Assembly (NCBI RefSeq): GCF_048571275.1
Contig: NZ_CP182357.1
Location: 1,178,001-1,242,000, forward strand
DNA length: 64,000 nt
Origin: Marinarcus sediminis
GTDB lineage: Bacteria > Campylobacterota > Campylobacteria > Campylobacterales > Arcobacteraceae
Direction: 5' to 3'
Shown: positions 1-8,800 of the stretch, one piece after another
Numbering within the stretch: position 1 is the stretch's first letter
How the letters are laid out: every line of letters begins with the position of its first letter
The notes under the pieces: generated by a model
What the model saw: only the letters and a program-made list of their open reading frames with translations
What the model was told of the DNA's origin: nothing
The model's database searches: none
Program-made: the position numbers and the translations under genes

Positions 1-662
1 GCAAAATCTTAATTACTAAAATGTATAAAGATAAATTACCATTTACATATTGTTATAAATGTGGTTTTGATTTAAAACAATCAAAAGTAATCCCTATAAA
101 AAAAAGACATTTATATGGACTTGAGGCAATAAAAAAACTTTTATTTATGCTTGAGAATGGTTATATCCAGTTAAAAAATACAACAGCATATTCTTTTCAT
201 TTTTTTATTGTTTTAACTCAATTGACTAAATTAATAATGAATAAAAGAAACTTTGTATTTTTACATACTCATCCACTATTTGAAATCATTGAACTAATAA
301 GAAATAAAGAGTTAATAACAAACAAATCTATATATCTTCAATTAGCTATAAATGAAAAGTATGCCTTATTCGGCTTACTTATGAATATATTTGAAAACTA
401 TCCTAATAACTTATCTAAGTTTATTTTATCAAATAAACTAACCCATTGGGATATGGTGAGAGAGATTAAGTATTTACCATTTTGGTACAATGAAATAGTA
501 AATGACATTATTCCTAGATATATGGCGTTTGGAGATATGGTTACTGAAATTGAAATTGAGAATGCAAAAAAGTATTTATTATCTCAAAATTTAGAAATCA
601 CTAAAGCCAATTTATCAAGGTTATTTGGGCGTACGAATTATTTTAATAAGTACATTTTGTAA
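1..662 (+). CDS. TniQ/TnsD-family transposition protein, C-terminal part (partial at window edge)
   Basis: The frame is open to the window's left edge, so the ATG at 21 is probably internal and the true start lies upstream. After that ATG the protein shows CYKCGFDL, which fits the last zinc-knuckle pair of TniQ/TnsD proteins (C..CG.dL), followed by an all-helical tail with W..P.W and PRYMAFG stretches and a helix-turn-helix-like end (TKANLSRLFG). In Tn7 systems TniQ/TnsD proteins choose the target site and recruit TnsC. Its position on the plus strand inside a dprA-inserted element with a TnsE-like gene at the other end supports this. The assignment is by pattern only; a different zinc-finger protein is possible. 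Confidence 0.5.
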   Translation, partial: KILITKMYKDKLPFTYCYKCGFDLKQSKVIPIKKRHLYGLEAIKKLLFMLENGYIQLKNTTAYSFHFFIVLTQLTKLIMNKRNFVFLHTHPLFEIIELIRNKELITNKSIYLQLAINEKYALFGLLMNIFENYPNNLSKFILSNKLTHWDMVREIKYLPFWYNEIVNDIIPRYMAFGDMVTEIEIENAKKYLLSQNLEITKANLSRLFGRTNYFNKYIL

Positions 663-788
663 TCTTAAAATTGTTTTCTAAAAATTTTATATATGCTATT
701 TATAGGAATCTCCTTTTAATAAAAAAACAACATTATTTAACATATAATACATTTTAGTGATTTTTCAATTCCAAGGCAAAGGCAATTT

Positions 789-1070
789 ATGTTAAATAAA
801 GACACCTTAATTAGTTTAACTACTAAGCACAACTTGAATATTATTTTTAAAAACACTTCTTTTGAAATTATTACTCCTGTTAATTATCTTTTTTATGATG
901 GGAAAAAAAGTAAAGAATATGTCTATGAAAACTTTTTAGTTAATACCTTAAAAGATGGAAAGCAAAATGCTATTATATATGCCTATTTTGAGATAAAGAA
1001 TAATGCAACTATCAATTTAAAGGATAAAAAGTTTGAAGCTCCTCAGTGTAATTCTACTATTAATTGTTAA
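789..1070 (+). CDS. hypothetical protein, 93 aa
   Basis: I do not recognise this protein. It has no signal peptide or membrane segment and reads as a small alpha/beta protein with a basic, Lys/Asn-rich composition. A purine-rich stretch (AAGGCAAAGG) lies upstream of the ATG. Its last 38 bases overlap the start of the endonuclease I gene in another frame, which suggests translational coupling or that this frame is dispensable. It would be the first gene of the endA-receiver-kinase operon. Whether it is expressed is uncertain. Confidence 0.45.
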   Translation: MLNKDTLISLTTKHNLNIIFKNTSFEIITPVNYLFYDGKKSKEYVYENFLVNTLKDGKQNAIIYAYFEIKNNATINLKDKKFEAPQCNSTINC

Positions 1071-1776
1071 TCTTTCATTTGCCAATGAAACTATTGATTC
1101 TTTCTCTCAGTCCAAAAAACTATTAAGAAATATTTATAAAGACCATCAAGTTACTTTTTATGCCAATTGTAAATATAACTACAAAGATAAAAACAATATG
1201 ATTGATAAAAGTTCATGTGGATATGTTCCTCGAAATACTTATACTAAATCAGGGAAAAAAAATATAAGAGCCAATCGAATTGAATGGGAACATATCATTC
1301 CTGCAGAAAACTTTGGAAGACAATTTGTTTGTTGGAGAGAAGGAGATGAACAATGTATTGATTCTAAAGGCAAAGCCTACAAAGGACGAAAGTGTTGTTC
1401 TAAGGTAAATCAACAGTTTAAATATATGGAAGCTGATATGCATAACCTGGTACCTGCTATTGGTGAATTAAATGCTGATAGGTCAAACTTTAAATATGGG
1501 ATGATTGAAGGTGAAGATAGAGCTTATGGTAAAGATGTAGATTTTGAAGTAGATTTTAAAAATAAACGAGCTGAACCAAAAGAAGACATCAGAGGGAATA
1601 TTGCACGAACTTACTTTTACTTTGAAGGGAGGTATGGAATGAAAATATCCAAAAAAGAGAAACAACTGTTTGAAGCTTGGAATAAACTTGACCCTGTTGA
1701 TGATTGGGAGATTGAGAGAAATAAGAGGATTGAAAAGCTTCAAGGGAATGGAAATAATTTTATAAAGGAAAGTTAA
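1033..1776 (+). CDS. endA: secreted endonuclease I (EndA/NucM/Dns family)
   Basis: The 247-aa protein starts with TTG, supported by AAAGGA about 8 nt upstream and by the signal peptide that follows at once (KLLSVILLLIVNLSFA, likely cut after Ala17). The mature part has the endonuclease I active-site region EWEHIIPAENFGR, the Cys-bearing CWREGDEQC and CCSKVNQQFK stretches, and the DMHNLVPAIGELNADRSN motif with the metal-binding His/Asn. Family members are non-specific periplasmic or secreted nucleases. In Campylobacter jejuni, relatives carried on integrated elements inhibit natural transformation. The gene overlaps the next by one base (TAATG), so it is probably translated together with a receiver protein. 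Confidence 0.92.
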   Translation: MKLLSVILLLIVNLSFANETIDSFSQSKKLLRNIYKDHQVTFYANCKYNYKDKNNMIDKSSCGYVPRNTYTKSGKKNIRANRIEWEHIIPAENFGRQFVCWREGDEQCIDSKGKAYKGRKCCSKVNQQFKYMEADMHNLVPAIGELNADRSNFKYGMIEGEDRAYGKDVDFEVDFKNKRAEPKEDIRGNIARTYFYFEGRYGMKISKKEKQLFEAWNKLDPVDDWEIERNKRIEKLQGNGNNFIKES

Positions 1777-2429
1777 TGTTTTGGAAAAAATATAAATATG
1801 ATGATATTAAGTCTGTTGAATTCAATGAATTAAAAAAGAGAATTAAAATTGTAGTTATTGATGATGAAGAAGATAGTTTCCCAATTAAACACATGCAATC
1901 ACTTGGGTTTACAATTGAATATTGGAAAGAAATTGACATCAATAACATTAAAAGATTAGAAGATGGGAATTTTGATCTTATTATTCTTGATATATATGGG
2001 GTAGTTAATCCTCAATTAGGTCAGGATTTAACAGGTTTGGATATCTTAAAATCATTGAAGCATAGAAATCCTAAACAACTCATAATCGCTTTTTCTGGTA
2101 GTAGCTACGAAATAGATAAGGGAGAATTTTGGAAATTAGCTGATGATTTCTTGAAAAAACCTTCAACAACTTTTGAGACTAAGGAAAGATTAGAAAATAT
2201 TATAAATCAAAATTATTCTATAAATACTCTTATCAATAATCTAAAAATGGTTATTTCGAGACAAATACAAGATTCTAATAAGGAAAGTGATATAGAAAAA
2301 ATTATTTCAAAGGCAATTATTACTAAAAATGGAAATATAGATTTTGTCAAACTTGTAAGGCTTGGTGTTCAAGATACAGCTGCAATTACAACAATTGTTA
2401 CAACAATAATCAATATTATGAAAGAATAG
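1776..2429 (+). CDS. response-regulator receiver protein without recognised output domain
   Basis: The 217-aa protein has a receiver fold at about residues 23-135: acidic pair D29-D30, phosphoacceptor D72 in LIILDIYG, the Ser of IAFSGSS and the Lys of FLKKP. The remaining 80 residues are helical (a run of I/T residues near the end) and match no DNA-binding or enzymatic output that I recognise. ATG overlaps the endA stop codon, and the kinase gene follows after 10 bases, so the pair is a two-component system co-transcribed with the nuclease. Output may be protein-protein contact. Family identity is clear, function is not. Confidence 0.82.
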   Translation: MFWKKYKYDDIKSVEFNELKKRIKIVVIDDEEDSFPIKHMQSLGFTIEYWKEIDINNIKRLEDGNFDLIILDIYGVVNPQLGQDLTGLDILKSLKHRNPKQLIIAFSGSSYEIDKGEFWKLADDFLKKPSTTFETKERLENIINQNYSINTLINNLKMVISRQIQDSNKESDIEKIISKAIITKNGNIDFVKLVRLGVQDTAAITTIVTTIINIMKE

Positions 2430-2439
2430 GTTTAAAAAA

Positions 2440-3525
2440 ATGGATACAAATAATTTTAAAATATTACTTGAAACAACATTATTCCCTTTGATGGATTTTA
2501 AAAAAAATCAGTACGATGGATTAATGCTTAACATACACCCTTATTGCAAATCTTGCGATAAAGAATGTTTAATAAAAGGGCAAGGAAAAGATTATAAAGT
2601 TTCACTTTGTTCTGACAATATATTATTTTTTAAAATTTCTATTAACAATAGAAGTTTTATAATTCATAGTCTTCGAAATGATTATTCAATACTTAATAGA
2701 CAAGATAAAAAAAAATATCCCAATAAGATTTTTTTTAAGCATATTGAAAAAGTTAAAAAATGGGTTGATAAAATTGAAGAAATAATTCAGTTAGATACAA
2801 AAAAGAAAAATATTATAAACTTAAATAATTCTGTCTTTATTCATGATATGAAAAAAGTTTATTCAACAATTCTGAGAAGAATGGAAGATTATATAAGTGA
2901 AAATTCTACTTCCTCTTATCATTATGATGAAAATTTAAGATTTCTTGATACAAATTTATTATGTATATATAAAGCAATTAATTTGCTTGATTATCAATTT
3001 AATAATGTAAACTATATTTCAAATCCAAATGCCGTACAATATGGACAATTACGTGAAACTCATATATATAAAGCAATTGATAAACTTAACAGAATTTTGA
3101 GAACTAATTCTAAAATTAAAATTGAATTAAAAGGTACTTCCCATAATCAATTATTTTTATATGAGAGTTTTATAAGTTTGCCCTTTATTTTAATTGATAA
3201 TGCTCTTAAATATTCATTAAAAGATCAAAGTATCGAAATTCATATCAATGACTTAGATGATAAAGTATTAATAGAAATTATTTCTTTTAGCCCAAAAATA
3301 AATAGTGAAGACAAAAAACATATTTTTGAAAAATTTCAAAGAGGAGATAATGTTTGTACTCTTGTTCCAGAGGGGCAAGGTATCGGATTATATTTAGCAA
3401 AAGTTATTGCTGATGCTCATAATATTGAAATTAAATTGGAAGAAAAAAATGGTACAACAACAACGATAGATGACGTTTTATATTGTGAAAATATTTTTAA
3501 ATTTATCGTACAATCTCTCCAATAA
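2440..3525 (+). CDS. soluble sensor histidine kinase with N-terminal Cys cluster
   Basis: The 361-aa protein has no membrane segment. A Cys cluster C36-x2-C39-x3-C43-x13-C57 sits in the N-terminal sensing region and could bind a metal or iron-sulfur cluster. H135 in FIHDMKK is the likely phospho-accepting His, in a variant dimerisation helix. The C-terminal ATPase domain has an N box (LIDNALKYS) and a G box (GQGIGLYLAKVIADAHN) with a phosphate-binding tail. It lies 10 bases behind the receiver gene, its probable partner. Kinase identity is sure from the ATPase motifs; the sensed signal is unknown. Confidence 0.85.
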   Translation: MDTNNFKILLETTLFPLMDFKKNQYDGLMLNIHPYCKSCDKECLIKGQGKDYKVSLCSDNILFFKISINNRSFIIHSLRNDYSILNRQDKKKYPNKIFFKHIEKVKKWVDKIEEIIQLDTKKKNIINLNNSVFIHDMKKVYSTILRRMEDYISENSTSSYHYDENLRFLDTNLLCIYKAINLLDYQFNNVNYISNPNAVQYGQLRETHIYKAIDKLNRILRTNSKIKIELKGTSHNQLFLYESFISLPFILIDNALKYSLKDQSIEIHINDLDDKVLIEIISFSPKINSEDKKHIFEKFQRGDNVCTLVPEGQGIGLYLAKVIADAHNIEIKLEEKNGTTTTIDDVLYCENIFKFIVQSLQ

Positions 3526-3663
3526 TATTGACTATAAAAAGAGTTGATGGAATATAAATAAAGCAAATTATTAGGAGAGTTATAAATTTAAATGTCTTCT
3601 AAAAAGTAGACACAAATTCATTTAGTTTACCTTATATCAATAGATGATATTTAGATATAATTG

Positions 3664-3704
3664 GCATTATCTATTAAATATTTGCATCTTTTATTGAGAA
3701 TTAC
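3664..3704 (+). repeat. 41-nt direct repeat, copy A
   Basis: This stretch matches 4616-4656 at 35 of 41 positions without gaps, same orientation. A shorter related copy lies at 12655-12679. Copies A and B frame the 72-aa/DUF2188 gene pair. Confidence 0.65.
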
Positions 3705-3776
3705 AGTAGTGACGACAACCTCTCCAGCAAATTTAGAGAATTTTTTATTTTTTTATCCATAACATTTCCTATGAGT

Positions 3777-3805
3777 AAAAAAGCAGAGGATATTTCCTCC
3801 TCTAC
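3777..3805 (-). terminator. rho-independent terminator of the small-gene operon
   Basis: On the minus strand an 8-bp stem (GTAGAGGA pairing with TCCTCTGC, one G-T pair) is followed by a run of six T, just after the stop codon of the 72-aa gene. Confidence 0.75.
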
Positions 3806-3817
3806 TTAAATTTATCA

Positions 3818-4036
3818 TTAACTTGTATGACATGATGGACAACAATAGTAACAACCATTGATTCTGTTGTTAGGCCATCTTCTCTTAGCCTCATTGATTG
3901 CATCATGGCAGCTATTATGGTAACCTAAATCAACTTGATTTTCTGGATTTGGCATGTAGCTACAACCTGTTGTTGCATTATGAACTTCATGATCACCATT
4001 GTTTTGTTGGTTTTTATTAATTACAAACTTTGCCAT
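3818..4036 (-). CDS. small Cys-rich protein, 72 aa
   Basis: The protein begins MAKFVINKNQQNNGDHEVHN and ends in a Cys/His cluster (GCYYCCPSCHTS), with two more Cys at GCSY and SCHD. I recall close relatives as an unnamed family in many bacteria, often on mobile elements; no function is known to me. The Cys and His spacing suggests metal binding. It starts 3 bases after the DUF2188 stop codon, with AAAGG upstream, so the two are one operon ended by the hairpin at 3777-3805. No transmembrane segment or signal peptide. Confidence 0.8.
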   Translation of the reverse strand: MAKFVINKNQQNNGDHEVHNATTGCSYMPNPENQVDLGYHNSCHDAINEAKRRWPNNRINGCYYCCPSCHTS

Positions 4037-4039
4037 TTA

Positions 4040-4258
4040 TTAGCCTTTCACATTTCTTGGGTCATTGCCATAAGAATTTTTCTCACGAATTTGACCATTT
4101 TGACCATGAAGTGTAAATTCAGCATTTAACTTTTTTGCTAAACTAATCCCATATTCTCTACATTCAACTTGTGTCGAACATACTTTACTAGCTCTTTCAT
4201 TGCCAGCAACTTTTGCTTTCCATCCATCAGGATGCTTTGAAACAGATACTCTGTTCAT
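4040..4258 (-). CDS. DUF2188 family protein, 72 aa
   Basis: The sequence has the DUF2188 layout: an N-terminal beta strand with PDGWKAKVAGNERASK, a helix (QVECREYGISLAKKLNAE), and the conserved end FTLHGQNGQIREKNSYGNDP. Family members are small proteins of unknown role, often found beside other small genes. A Shine-Dalgarno AAGGAA lies 6 bases before the ATG. It leads the two-gene operon with the Cys-rich 72-aa protein. The cassette lies between two 41-nt direct repeats inside the transposon cargo. Confidence 0.85.
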   Translation of the reverse strand: MNRVSVSKHPDGWKAKVAGNERASKVCSTQVECREYGISLAKKLNAEFTLHGQNGQIREKNSYGNDPRNVKG

Positions 4259-4414
4259 ATTAGTTCCTTATATTTAATAAATGTAACTAATCGAAACAAA
4301 ATCACTTACTTTATTAAGAGTTATGTATTGATTTTAATAATAACTTAATAGATTTAGTATAATTCTGTGTAACTTTCTAATAGCACATTAATCGTAACAC
4401 AATGTGTCAACAAT

Positions 4415-4463
4415 CTTAAATTTTATATATTTTAAGCGGCAACTTTTATATATAAAATTTAAG
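4415..4463. repeat. perfect 16-bp inverted repeat
   Basis: Left arm CTTAAATTTTATATAT (4415-4430) pairs fully with the right arm (4448-4463) across a 17-base loop. The arms are almost pure A/T with no T-run, so this is not a standard terminator. It could be a protein-binding palindrome or an RNA hairpin. Confidence 0.75.
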
Positions 4464-4471
4464 TAACTTAT

Positions 4472-4495
4472 AATTGGCACTCAATTGTGCCAATT
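4472..4495. repeat. perfect 9-bp inverted repeat
   Basis: AATTGGCAC (4472-4480) and GTGCCAATT (4487-4495) pair fully across a 6-base loop. No T-run follows. It could be an operator or the second stem of a small RNA with the 4415-4463 hairpin. Confidence 0.7.
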
Positions 4496-4615
4496 GCCAG
4501 AGTAATTATATAACTTTAGTCAGGCTTTGTCAAGTGAATTATGCTAAAAATGTAAAAATTATGTAAATAGGAAAATAATGATTTTCTGGGCTTAGTCTAA
4601 AACAAAATTACTTTA

Positions 4616-4656
4616 GCATTATTTATTGCATATTTGTATCTTTTATTGAAAATGAC
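4616..4656 (+). repeat. 41-nt direct repeat, copy B
   Basis: It is 35/41 identical to 3664-3704 in the same orientation and ends 8 bases before the jetD stop codon. On the minus strand it therefore directly follows jetD. Confidence 0.65.
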
Positions 4657-4663
4657 ATTTATT

Positions 4664-5812
4664 TTATAATTTTAAACCTTCTATATATACATACTCTTGA
4701 TCCACAAACTCTTCTTTATGTAATGTTGGGATTAATATCTCATCAATATATTTGTCTCCTGTTGGCGAAGGCTCTTGTTGAGACACTTTATCAGAATCAA
4801 TAGGTCTATGTGAGTCATTTGTTTTAATAGCATATAATAGTTCATCATAGCCAGGTTTCCAAATTTGTAATTCTGAAAAAATATTTTTAATTGTGTTAAA
4901 TATATTTATACCCGAGTAATCCATATCCCCCCAAAAGTAAACATTAATATTCATTTCGTAATTATTATAAATCCAATCTTTAAATACCTGTCTGCCTTTC
5001 TTATCTAATTGACAATTTTCTTCAAAAAAAAGTTTACTTCCATCTGTTTTTCTAAGCCTCTTTGCAGCAGCTTTAAATCCTGATGAATAAATTATAAGAT
5101 AATCGTTAAATATGGAATTTTTGCTATCAATAATTTCAGTATAAGTGTCTAGGTTTTCAATGAATAAGATATTTTTAAAGTGTTCTCTAAATGATTTAAT
5201 ATGGAGAACAATAGGTGATGGCTTAAGGCAACAGTGCTCTATAATTTCAGTTTTTTTATCAAGAATCTTTGACAATCCCCAAAAGTATTTAGCACTAATA
5301 TGTCGTACTGACATATTACAATTATCAGAAGTTAGTAAATTTATGAATTTTTGTAAAACCTCTTCTTCTGATTTAGATGGAACTTTTATTCTATTACGGA
5401 TAATCAACTCTTTTAACTCTGCAGTACAATCTACTTCATTTACAAAGTCTAGCCATGTATCAAGTACAAGAGGTCTATTGTAAAATTGGCGTAATTCTCG
5501 TTCATATGCATAGTTAAAAATAAGTTTTGTAGATTCTTTTTCAGAAAATCGTTTAAAACTTTCTTTCTTTCGCTCCTCAATAGAAAAAATCTCTTTTTCT
5601 ACTAACTTTAATAGTGCATCTTCAAGTTTTTTATCATCATTGAAATTCTTTGGACTATATAATGTTGGTAAATATTGATTATTGATAGGAACCTTTATTT
5701 TGTGACTTCTTAAATTAGAAGATTGTTGATCTAGTTTATCTAAAATCAAATGAAATATTTTTTTTATATCTTTAATCTGCAATTCATACTCAATTGATAT
5801 TAAGCAATTCAT
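4664..5812 (-). CDS. jetD: Wadjet system protein JetD (DUF2220, Toprim-like nuclease)
   Basis: The 382-aa product matches the JetD layout: a helical N-terminal arm, then a Toprim-like domain with the conserved glutamate in ILFIENLDTY and the acidic pair in YFWGDMDYSGINIF. In Wadjet, JetD is the nuclease that cuts circular plasmid DNA after loop extrusion by JetABC. I chose the ATG at 5812 because AAGGGAG lies 8 bases upstream; an ATG six codons earlier would place that ribosome site inside the gene. Either start overlaps the end of jetC (5790), so jetC and jetD are translationally coupled. It is the last gene of the operon. Key acidic residues look intact. Confidence 0.92.
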   Translation of the reverse strand: MNCLISIEYELQIKDIKKIFHLILDKLDQQSSNLRSHKIKVPINNQYLPTLYSPKNFNDDKKLEDALLKLVEKEIFSIEERKKESFKRFSEKESTKLIFNYAYERELRQFYNRPLVLDTWLDFVNEVDCTAELKELIIRNRIKVPSKSEEEVLQKFINLLTSDNCNMSVRHISAKYFWGLSKILDKKTEIIEHCCLKPSPIVLHIKSFREHFKNILFIENLDTYTEIIDSKNSIFNDYLIIYSSGFKAAAKRLRKTDGSKLFFEENCQLDKKGRQVFKDWIYNNYEMNINVYFWGDMDYSGINIFNTIKNIFSELQIWKPGYDELLYAIKTNDSHRPIDSDKVSQQEPSPTGDKYIDEILIPTLHKEEFVDQEYVYIEGLKL

Positions 5813-8800
5813 ATTCTTTTCTCCCTTCAATCTCGGCCAAATTAAATAATGAGGGTAATTCAGATTGAATTAATCTATTTATAGCTTCTGCATTGTTATT
5901 AGTATATTTACTCCATGTTTCATAATTCAATTCTCCATTATGCTTATTTTTTGGAGGCAATTTTGCTATATTATAGTTTGAACAATCCATTTTTAATAAT
6001 TCATTTGCACCTTTAGTAGGTAATGCCATAATAACTTGAAATCCTAGTGTTTGATTGAGATAGTTGATTATCTCTTTTGCTCTGTCATCGTTTGTTTTTA
6101 CAAAGCTTTCATCAATTAAAATTGTTTCAAGAGTTGATTTCTTAGCAATCATTGGATTAAGTGCAGAATGAAGATTAATTGAACGAATTATATAATAGGA
6201 TGTTTCTCCTTGTCCTCCTGAGTTTTTTCCACTTTTACTTAAACTAACTTCTCTCATTCCATCTTTTTGGATAATATCATACTTAGCATAATTTCTATAA
6301 TCTGAAATTCTTAGAAGTTCATTTTTATTTTTTCCAATAGTAAGAAATTTTTCCAGAAGCCTTTCTTTTGTTAAAGCTAGTTCTTTTCCATTAGCAATCG
6401 CAAAAAGATCTTTATTCTCTGCAATTGCTTGAAATAAATTTCTATACTCTTCATATTCAGGATCCGCATCTTTTGTAACAAGAATAAATTGGTCATCTTC
6501 AAATTTATGTCTAGATAACATTGTAGAGAACTGGTCTATTTCTTGTCTTGATGTTTTTATATTACGATACATAGTTACGCAAAAACCATCAATGAATACT
6601 TCTTTAACTTTTTTTTCTCCATCTTCAATTTCTTTTTTAAATTTCATTTGGAGGGTATTTTCTAGCCTAGTAAATTCATTTTTTATTTTTATATTTTCAG
6701 CAAACAAACTTACAAAACCATCAAAAGAAAAGTTATACACAAGTATCTCAGGGTTTTCAATATAGTATATTTCTTTTTGCTCAAAAATCTTACTTTTGTT
6801 ATAATTGTTAATTAATTTATTCCAATCGTCTAATATGATATCTTTTACATGTTTAGGTTCTTGTGTAATATTTTCTGTAGAGACAATTTTTTCAATATCA
6901 TAAGATGAATGCATTAAATTAGTTATCTTGATTAGATTCTCTTTGTTAGAATTTAACGTTTCCGTAACTCTTTTTAAATCATTTTCAATATTTTCAAGTT
7001 CCTGATTTCTTCCTTTCTTAAGTATATTTAGGTTTTTTAAATCCACTTTATTATCAATAATACTCTCTTCAATACCTTTGATTTGACTTTCTAGTTCCAG
7101 AATACTGTTATTTAATTCTTTGAAATCAACAGTATTAAGAGATTGTATAATTTTTATATTGTTTTTATATCCAGTGTAGTTTTCTGCAAAGTTATTTATT
7201 AAGTTAGAAGCATTGATGTGAATATTAGGAAAGTCACTTAAAAGTATTTTATTAATAATTCTACTCATAGGTAATTTTTCTCTTACTGCTATCAATCGGT
7301 TTTTTTCTATTAATAAATCATTTTTAAAGCCATCAAGCATTGACTGTAAAGCACTTTCTCCAAAGAAAAGTTCTCTTGCTTTGCAATAAAACATTAGCCC
7401 ACCATTTACTGCCTTGTGGTCTTTTGTTATCCCTCTTTCGGCACTTTTTAATTGCAATTCATTCTCATAGCAAAGTACATTTCTATAGTTTTTTATAAGG
7501 TATGCTTTTGTAATTTCATTATCAATAATAAGTTTATTAACTATAGAGTTTTCTTTAATTGAAGACTTGCCTATAATTGTTACATCATTAAGCATTTTCT
7601 CTGATTGTATTATCTTTAAATAATTTAACTTGTTTGCTTTGACGATATTAATTGCTACAACTTCATGTCCTACTGGAACTATAATTGCAAATCTATTGTT
7701 CTTTAAAAAACCTTCTATTGATTCTGCCCAGTTTTTTTCATCATCTTTGAAATCTACATGTTGATATACCATTGATACTGTGATAGTTGGTAATGATGAT
7801 TGAAGTATCTCAAATTGTTCCATTACCTCTGTAGGACAAAAGATTTTATGATTCTCAATTTTTTGAATCTTACTTGTTAATTCAGATATATGCTTGATTA
7901 TATCTTTCTCTTTGGTTTCAAGCTCTTTAATATTGTGTGATGAACTATTTTGTTTTTTTCTATAATCTTCACTCTGAATAAAAGATTTAAACAAGGGTTC
8001 AATAGTATTTAATTGCAGTAATGGGTTAAGAAAGGACTTCTCAAAGCCTTCACTATTAATTGTATCAGAAACTGAATATTGATAAGGGAGTAATTCATTG
8101 ATGTTCATTTTTGAAAAGGTTTCCAAGTGATTCGATATCTCTTGTAACTCAAGGGAGTCATTTATTTCAAAGTCTTCATCTAATAGTGTTTTTATACTAC
8201 TCCAAAAGTTTGTGGTCATCTTATGTGATAATTGTCTTAATTCTTTTTTTATCTCACCAATAGTTTCAACTTGAAGTTTAATTTCGTCTTCTATTAATTC
8301 AATTTTCTGATATGATTCATTATGATCTCTTTTTGAAAGAAGTGGATTGAGTTGCTTTGTTACTTTTTCTTTTTTTTTAATATCTGATTCGATATTTTTT
8401 TCTAACTGTTCAATTTTTTTATCATTTTGCTCAAACTTCTTAAGTAGAGATTCTTTTAAATCATTTTTGATTTCCAAATGGTGTAACGCGAAAAGATAAT
8501 GATCAGTAGCATTGCTTTCCCAAAGTGAAAGAATATTATCTATATTGGTGGAAAACTGTTTTAACTCTTTGTTTCCATCTTCAATAATCTTAGATTCTTC
8601 TTTTAATTCCTTTAGTGTAATAAGTGCATCAGATAGTCTAGAAACTTCTTCGTCCATTTTTTTCTCTTCTAAAAACTCTACTCTAATAAAAGTATTTAAA
8701 TCACTTACCGGTCTGGCATATATAAAGTTTGCAAGTGCTTTTGCAGCTTTTTTAGCCTTGTCAATGCCTGTTCTATTTATTCCCCAAAGATTACCATATA

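Larger units (their letters stand above)
4259..4663. other. 405-bp non-coding region with hairpins
   Basis: No convincing gene is seen on either strand. The region holds a perfect 16-bp inverted repeat (arms 4415-4430 and 4448-4463), a perfect 9-bp inverted repeat (4472-4480 and 4487-4495), a plus-strand TATAAT (4358-4363) and direct repeat copy B (4616-4656). It separates the DUF2188 operon promoter from the end of jetD. Confidence 0.6.

Noticed and set aside
714..760. Fourth copy of the direct repeat near 750 (ATTTTAGTGA)
   Set aside because: Only about ten bases agree with copy C, which is expected by chance in DNA this rich in A and T.
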